A DNA stretch of 10,037 bases from Desulfobacula sp. GTDB lineage: Bacteria; Desulfobacterota; Desulfobacteria; Desulfobacterales; Desulfobacteraceae. The notes under the pieces were generated by a model that worked only from the letters and a program-made list of their open reading frames with translations, had not been told where the DNA came from and did no database searches. A program made the translations under genes and the position numbers. Positions 7,221 through 10,037 of this stretch are shown one piece after another (position 1 is the stretch's first letter; each line of letters begins with the position of its first letter). The DNA lies in assembly GCA_027858355.1 (NCBI GenBank), contig JAQICW010000665.1, positions 1-10,037 on the forward strand, written 5' to 3'.

Positions 7221-8261
7221 TCAAATCCTTACAAGATAGACCAACTGATTTGTTGCACCTTCAGCATCAAGGAGTTCTTTTTCAATCATTATTTTAAGAT
7301 CACGCTGCAAACTGCGTCGGTTGACCTCTGGGCACAGCACCTCATAATCCTGGATGGTCAGTCTGCCAAACTGGAGGAGGTATTCAATTGCTTTTGTTTG
7401 TCTCTCATTCAGGTTGTGTTTCTGTGTTAAAACATCCCGTCGAATTACCTGCTCCCCGCGTTCCTTAACTTCAACCATCTGAGTTTGAAGACCGGTAATG
7501 AAGTATTCGAGCCATCCGGTCATATCCATGTCGTTTTCACGAACGCTTTGGATTGATTTGTAAAAAGCAGACCTGTCACGATCATAATATTCACTGATGG
7601 TAAAAAGACGTTTGAAATCATATCCTGCTTTGTAAAGACAGAGAGTTGACAATAGCCTTGAAGTTCGTCCATTACCATCAAGAAACGGGTGAATATGGAC
7701 CAGTTGGAACTGGGCAATCCCACTGATTAAAACCGGATGGATCTCAAGATCCGAATTAAACCATTTTACCATTTCAGACATCATGACAGGTATTTCAACC
7801 GCAGATGGAGGGGTATAAATCACTGCTCCTGTTTTAGAATTTGCCACATAATTTTGTATCCGCCGGTAGGCACCGGGATCAGCCTTTCCCCCTCGAACAC
7901 CCTCGACCAGTTTTCGATGGATTTCACGAATCATTCCTTCGGTAATGGGATCTCCACTATCCAGGCATTCGGAAACAAACTCAAAGGCTGAGCGATAATT
8001 TAACAGCTCGCGGGTATCATCCGGATCGGCCTCAGGTACAGCTTCGCCTTTCCATAAGCGTTCGGCCTGATCCAGCGTCAGTCGTGTCCCCTCGATATGT
8101 GTTGTGTAATGAGCTTCTTTGATCAAGGCCTGATTTCCCATATCCCTCACCCAGTCATCGGATAATCTTGCGGCTTCCAGAAATCCCCGCGCACGTTCAA
8201 TTTCGGTGATGGCCGCTGTCATGCGGTTGGTTATGGTAAATTTTGGGTTAAATCCTGTCAT
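7221..8261 (-). CDS. Fic-family AMP transferase, class II (346 aa)
   Basis: Predicted to transfer AMP from ATP to a hydroxyl of a target protein in the cytosol. The catalytic loop [12 protein letters not shown] is at residues 191-202, with catalytic His191, Asp195, the anion-binding GNGR and Arg202 all present. An N-terminal (S/T)xxxE(G/N) inhibitory motif, TTHIEG, is at 53-58 (Glu57 is predicted to block ATP gamma-phosphate binding), which makes it a class II, self-inhibited Fic. The flap reads TGAVIYTPP at about 144-152. Residues about 283-346 form a winged helix ([21 protein letters not shown]) as in many Fic_N/Fic/wHTH proteins. Its length is normal and the frame clean. The start at 8261 has an exceptional ribosome site. 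It sits among pieces of type I restriction genes; Fic genes often lie inside such operons. Its target cannot be read from sequence. Confidence 0.95.
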   Translation of the reverse strand: MTGFNPKFTITNRMTAAITEIERARGFLEAARLSDDWVRDMGNQALIKEAHYTTHIEGTRLTLDQAERLWKGEAVPEADPDDTRELLNYRSAFEFVSECLDSGDPITEGMIREIHRKLVEGVRGGKADPGAYRRIQNYVANSKTGAVIYTPPSAVEIPVMMSEMVKWFNSDLEIHPVLISGIAQFQLVHIHPFLDGNGRTSRLLSTLCLYKAGYDFKRLFTISEYYDRDRSAFYKSIQSVRENDMDMTGWLEYFITGLQTQMVEVKERGEQVIRRDVLTQKHNLNERQTKAIEYLLQFGRLTIQDYEVLCPEVNRRSLQRDLKIMIEKELLDAEGATNQLVYLVRI

Positions 8262-8264
8262 AAA

Positions 8265-8272
8265 TCACCTCC
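8265..8272 (-). promoter_or_regulatory. Perfect Shine-Dalgarno site of fic
   Basis: GGAGGTGA, an eight-base complement to the 3' end of 16S rRNA, ends 3 bases before the ATG at 8261. It fixes the fic start and predicts strong translation, which contrasts with the weak initiation regions elsewhere in the window. Confidence 0.8.
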
Positions 8273-8285
8273 ATCGATTATTGCA

Positions 8286-8302
8286 CCGGCACAACACGCC
8301 GG
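8286..8302. other. Short inverted repeat in the fic leader
   Basis: CCGGC and GCCGG flank a 7-base loop (CCGGCACAACACGCCGG) 14 bases upstream of the fic Shine-Dalgarno site. There is no T tract on either side, so it is not a standard intrinsic terminator. It could be a small leader hairpin or an operator half-site pair. A five-base stem is close to what chance gives. Confidence 0.25.
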
Positions 8303-8355
8303 GTTTGAGTGTTATGGCCTGTCATCTCCTAGGGTACGAAAACTGCCGCCAGATC

Positions 8356-8451
8356 TCACAGATCGGCAAACCCCCGAATAATACGAAAGATGCCCAGCAC
8401 ACTTTCGGCAAAATATCCCTCAAACTGGATGTATTGACGCCCGCGTGACAT
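8356..8451 (-). CDS. 31-codon ORF coupled to the end of the hsdS fragment, uncertain
   Basis: ATG at 8451 lies one base after the TGA of the HsdS-like fragment (TGATATG), with GGAGG 9 bases upstream inside the fragment, so re-initiation is plausible. The product starts MSRGRQYIQFEGYFAESVLG and ends in TGA at 8356. I recognise no family. It may be the first residues of a gene that once followed hsdS and was cut short, or simply noise. The remaining DNA between 8273 and 8355 holds no other ORF I would support. Confidence 0.25.
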   Translation of the reverse strand: MSRGRQYIQFEGYFAESVLGIFRIIRGFADL

Positions 8452-8452
8452 A

Positions 8453-8713
8453 TCAGAGGTCCTCCACTGACAGGGTTCCAAGGATTAGTTGATCAACCCG
8501 CTTTTTGCAATCAACAAGGGTTCCTTTTAAAGCCGATAGCTTCTGTTCTATTTCAGTTTTTTGCTTGACATACTTTTGTTCAACATCCGCGGCACTCACC
8601 GGCAATCGAATTTCTGCAAGGTTGGCATAATACATCCGCTGCTTTACACCACCAACCCGATTCTGTAATTGAAGAAAATACACCAAGAAGTAAAGCTGTA
8701 TCCAGATGAGCAT
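8453..8713 (-). pseudogene. hsdS: Second HsdS C-terminal remnant, joined to a broken abiEii
   Basis: The reading frame contains NRVGGVKQRMYYANLAEIRL, typical of the end of a Methylase_S target recognition domain (GG-KQRMYY-NLAEIR-P), then a charged helix (KQKTEIEQKLSALKG, KKRVDQLILGTLSVEDL) matching the dimerising helix at the end of HsdS. About 75 of 400 or more expected residues remain. The C-terminus differs from the LAKAFRGELVPQDP type seen at 6911-7162, so this comes from a different HsdS or the end of a related specificity domain. The ATG at 8713 lies in former abiEii sequence; there is no genuine start. Homology appears to begin at about 8660-8690. Confidence 0.75.
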
Positions 8714-8927
8714 TATCTTTTATTGTGTAATCTAAATCTTCTGAGAACCTAAAAGTCTCAAAGAAGCATTTCTTTAAACTGGTGCCACCCTTAAATGCCC
8801 AGGTTTTGGTGGATTGATGTTCCCCGATTCCATGTAACATCCAACCAAGCACATAGTCTTTCTCAACCGTATCTGGTCTTAAATTTAAGTTTTTTGCTAT
8901 AGTTAGAATTTCATTTTTTTCTATCAT
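8580..8927 (-). pseudogene. abiEii: Truncated AbiEii toxin (nucleotidyltransferase, type IV toxin-antitoxin)
   Basis: AbiEii toxins are nucleotidyltransferase-fold proteins of about 300 aa, paired with AbiEi. Here the N-terminus is well preserved: RPDTVEKDYVLGWMLHGIG at residues 17-35, FKGGTSLKKCFFETFRFSED at 45-64 with the GG motif (47-48) and the DLD acidic motif (64-66). The family signature stops at about residue 80-90 (ALLLGVFSSITE). The remaining codons, to the TGA at 8580, are hsdS DNA read in the wrong frame. The ATG at 8927 lies inside the end of abiEi (17-base overlap), the usual coupled arrangement. The later catalytic regions are missing, so no toxin activity is expected. Confidence 0.85.
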
Positions 8928-9729
8928 ATTCTTTCTTCCATGAAGCTGGTACTTTCAACTTCCATTTTTCAACAATCCATTTACTATTAACAATCGGATC
9001 AAATTTAGAATAACCGGATGAAATATTTCCTCTTATATCTGTGAATCCATTGGGGATCTCATTGAATTTAACATCAATCATAAACCCCAACCTTTTTAGT
9101 ATTGTTTTATTATTCATCTTCTTTGCGTAATTAATCAGCATTTTAAAATCACAATACTTTGTTTCCACGTATTCTTTAAAAATATCGCAAACAACAGACA
9201 TACCACCTACTAATTTTGGATCATCTAAAATATCTACAATAGTTTTAGTTGGGTCACTTACTTTAACTTTTTTACTTCCATACCAGCTATTCTTTGTTCC
9301 AAATATTTTATTTTCTTTAATGGTTTTTATTTGAAATTTTATTGAACCGTAAATGGGATTTCGTTCTTTCAACTGTCTCGTTGAAAAATAATAAATTGTT
9401 TCAATTATTTGTTCAGATAAATCCCAATGTTTTATTGCACTGAAACCACCAATATATCCTGGATGATAAATTGACTCTGCAATCACAAAGGGCTCTTCCA
9501 GTGTTATATTGCTGCTAATGGAATCTATCGGAACAGGGATATAAACACCTCTTTTTATCCGGGACAACCATCCATTTTTACACCAACGAGACAGCATCCT
9601 ACTTGCTTCTTTTGGCGATAAGCTTAAAACTTCGACCACAGTTGTCGATGTAATTACTCTCGGATTACATTCGAGTACTTTACTTAATCTTGTTCGTCCT
9701 ATTTTTCCTATTCCCGCCAAATCACCCAT
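8911..9729 (-). CDS. abiEi: AbiEi-family antitoxin / transcriptional repressor (272 aa)
   Basis: Type IV antitoxin that in known AbiE systems counteracts AbiEii and represses its own promoter. Residues about 8-70 form the AbiEi_4 winged helix (VEVLSLSPKEASRMLSRW, then NGWLSRIKRGVYIPVP); the RGVYIPVP beta-hairpin is characteristic. The C-terminal domain follows with EEPFVIAESIYHPGYIGGFS, PIYGSIKFQIKTIK, and VSDPTKTIVDILDDPKLVGG, all typical of the family. Length is normal. I choose the ATG at 9729 because GAGGTGG lies just upstream; the in-frame GTG at 9735 falls inside that site. It overlaps the truncated toxin by 17 bases. Codon usage and composition are much more AT-rich than fic, suggesting separate acquisition. 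It is an antitoxin apparently without a working partner. Confidence 0.9.
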   Translation of the reverse strand: MGDLAGIGKIGRTRLSKVLECNPRVITSTTVVEVLSLSPKEASRMLSRWCKNGWLSRIKRGVYIPVPIDSISSNITLEEPFVIAESIYHPGYIGGFSAIKHWDLSEQIIETIYYFSTRQLKERNPIYGSIKFQIKTIKENKIFGTKNSWYGSKKVKVSDPTKTIVDILDDPKLVGGMSVVCDIFKEYVETKYCDFKMLINYAKKMNNKTILKRLGFMIDVKFNEIPNGFTDIRGNISSGYSKFDPIVNSKWIVEKWKLKVPASWKKEYDRKK

Positions 9730-9735
9730 GGCCAC

Positions 9736-9960
9736 CTCTATGTATTATGTAATTAGAACCATATAATGGCATAAATAGAATAATAAATATAGGTATTAGT
9801 GAGATAATCTGTAAGTTGGGTATCAAATTCCACCTTCTATCACTTATCCGGTTTTTTCTACACCATAATAAAGATTTTGTATTCAGCAACAATATCATTA
9901 TTATTGACAATCTTCGGTGTCGATTCATATCTTAGAAATCTATAATAAAGAAGAGACTTT
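9736..9960. promoter_or_regulatory. AT-rich region upstream of abiEi
   Basis: About 225 very AT-rich bases that should contain the abiEi promoter and, by analogy with known AbiE loci, AbiEi operator repeats. Several A/T-rich -10-like hexamers are present on the minus strand (for example around 9745-9770), but in this composition they cannot be told apart from background, and I find no clear inverted-repeat operator. The 68-codon ORF at 9722-9928 lacks a ribosome site, overlaps the abiEi start and is not accepted as a gene. Confidence 0.4.
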
Positions 9961-9972
9961 TAGTTGTATAAC

Positions 9973-10014
9973 CCTTCACTTGCGGGTATAGCGGAATAGC
10001 CGTCAAGTGCAAGG
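9973..10014. other. Long imperfect hairpin at the right edge
   Basis: CCTT-CACTTG-CGG on the left pairs with CCG-(T)-CAAGTG-(C)-AAGG on the right, giving a stem of about 13 bp with two single extrahelical bases. The inner loop can pair further (GGTAT with ATAGCC, one bulge). It is flanked outside by TATAAC (9967-9972) and GTTTAT (10025-10030). There is no T tract, so it is not a simple terminator. It could be a recombination site, a REP-like element, the end of a mobile element, or a structured RNA. The window ends too soon to decide. Confidence 0.45.
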
Positions 10015-10037
10015 CACTCGAAGCGTTTATTCTGGCT

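Noticed and set aside
7036..7224. 62-codon ORF from the fic stop into the hsdS remnant
   Set aside because: Wrong frame for HsdS; begins on a TTG inside fic; its Ser/Pro-rich end is the hsdS sequence out of frame.
9722..9928. 68-codon minus-strand ORF with hydrophobic stretches
   Set aside because: No ribosome site, overlaps the abiEi start, and its hydrophobicity is what AT-rich promoter DNA gives when translated.
9960..10037. Possible tRNA or structured RNA gene at the right edge
   Set aside because: No cloverleaf, anticodon arm or T-loop signature could be built; only the single imperfect hairpin is supported.

Overview
The window reads as accessory DNA from a Gram-negative bacterium of low-to-medium GC, most like a Desulfobacterota (sulfate-reducer-type) genome. 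That placement rests only on the look of the proteins and is tentative. There is no rRNA, tRNA, CRISPR array, transposase or integrase.

Left part (about 101-6164): a divergent pair. On the minus strand is a very large SNF2-family ATPase (1396 aa) with all the main helicase motifs intact. On the plus strand, 163 bp away, is a 569-aa protein with winged-helix-like segments and a C-terminus resembling the XPB/Ssl2 N-terminal (Helicase_C_3) domain, but no motor of its own. The layout suggests a motor and its DNA- or protein-binding partner. Bases 1-100 hold nothing I can support.

Right part (about 6201-9729, all minus strand): a graveyard of defence genes around a few intact ones. In transcription order it holds: an intact AbiEi antitoxin; an AbiEii toxin cut after about 80-90 residues; the C-terminal end of an HsdS specificity subunit joined to that broken toxin; a 31-codon ORF; an intact class II Fic protein with a perfect ribosome binding site; a second HsdS C-terminus of a different type; an intact 74-aa small protein; a 111-aa-equivalent ORF broken by a one-base slip; and a scrap that looks like the ELKNP nuclease motif of HsdR. 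The S, small ORFs, R order fits a collapsed type I restriction-modification operon. No hsdM is visible and neither HsdS piece has a complete target recognition domain.

Base composition changes along the right part: the abiE segment and its upstream region are clearly AT-rich, while much of fic is richer in GC. This fits assembly from separately acquired pieces. The last 75 bases hold a long imperfect hairpin of unknown nature.

The products most likely to be functional are the SNF2 ATPase, its divergent partner, Fic, AbiEi and the 74-aa protein.
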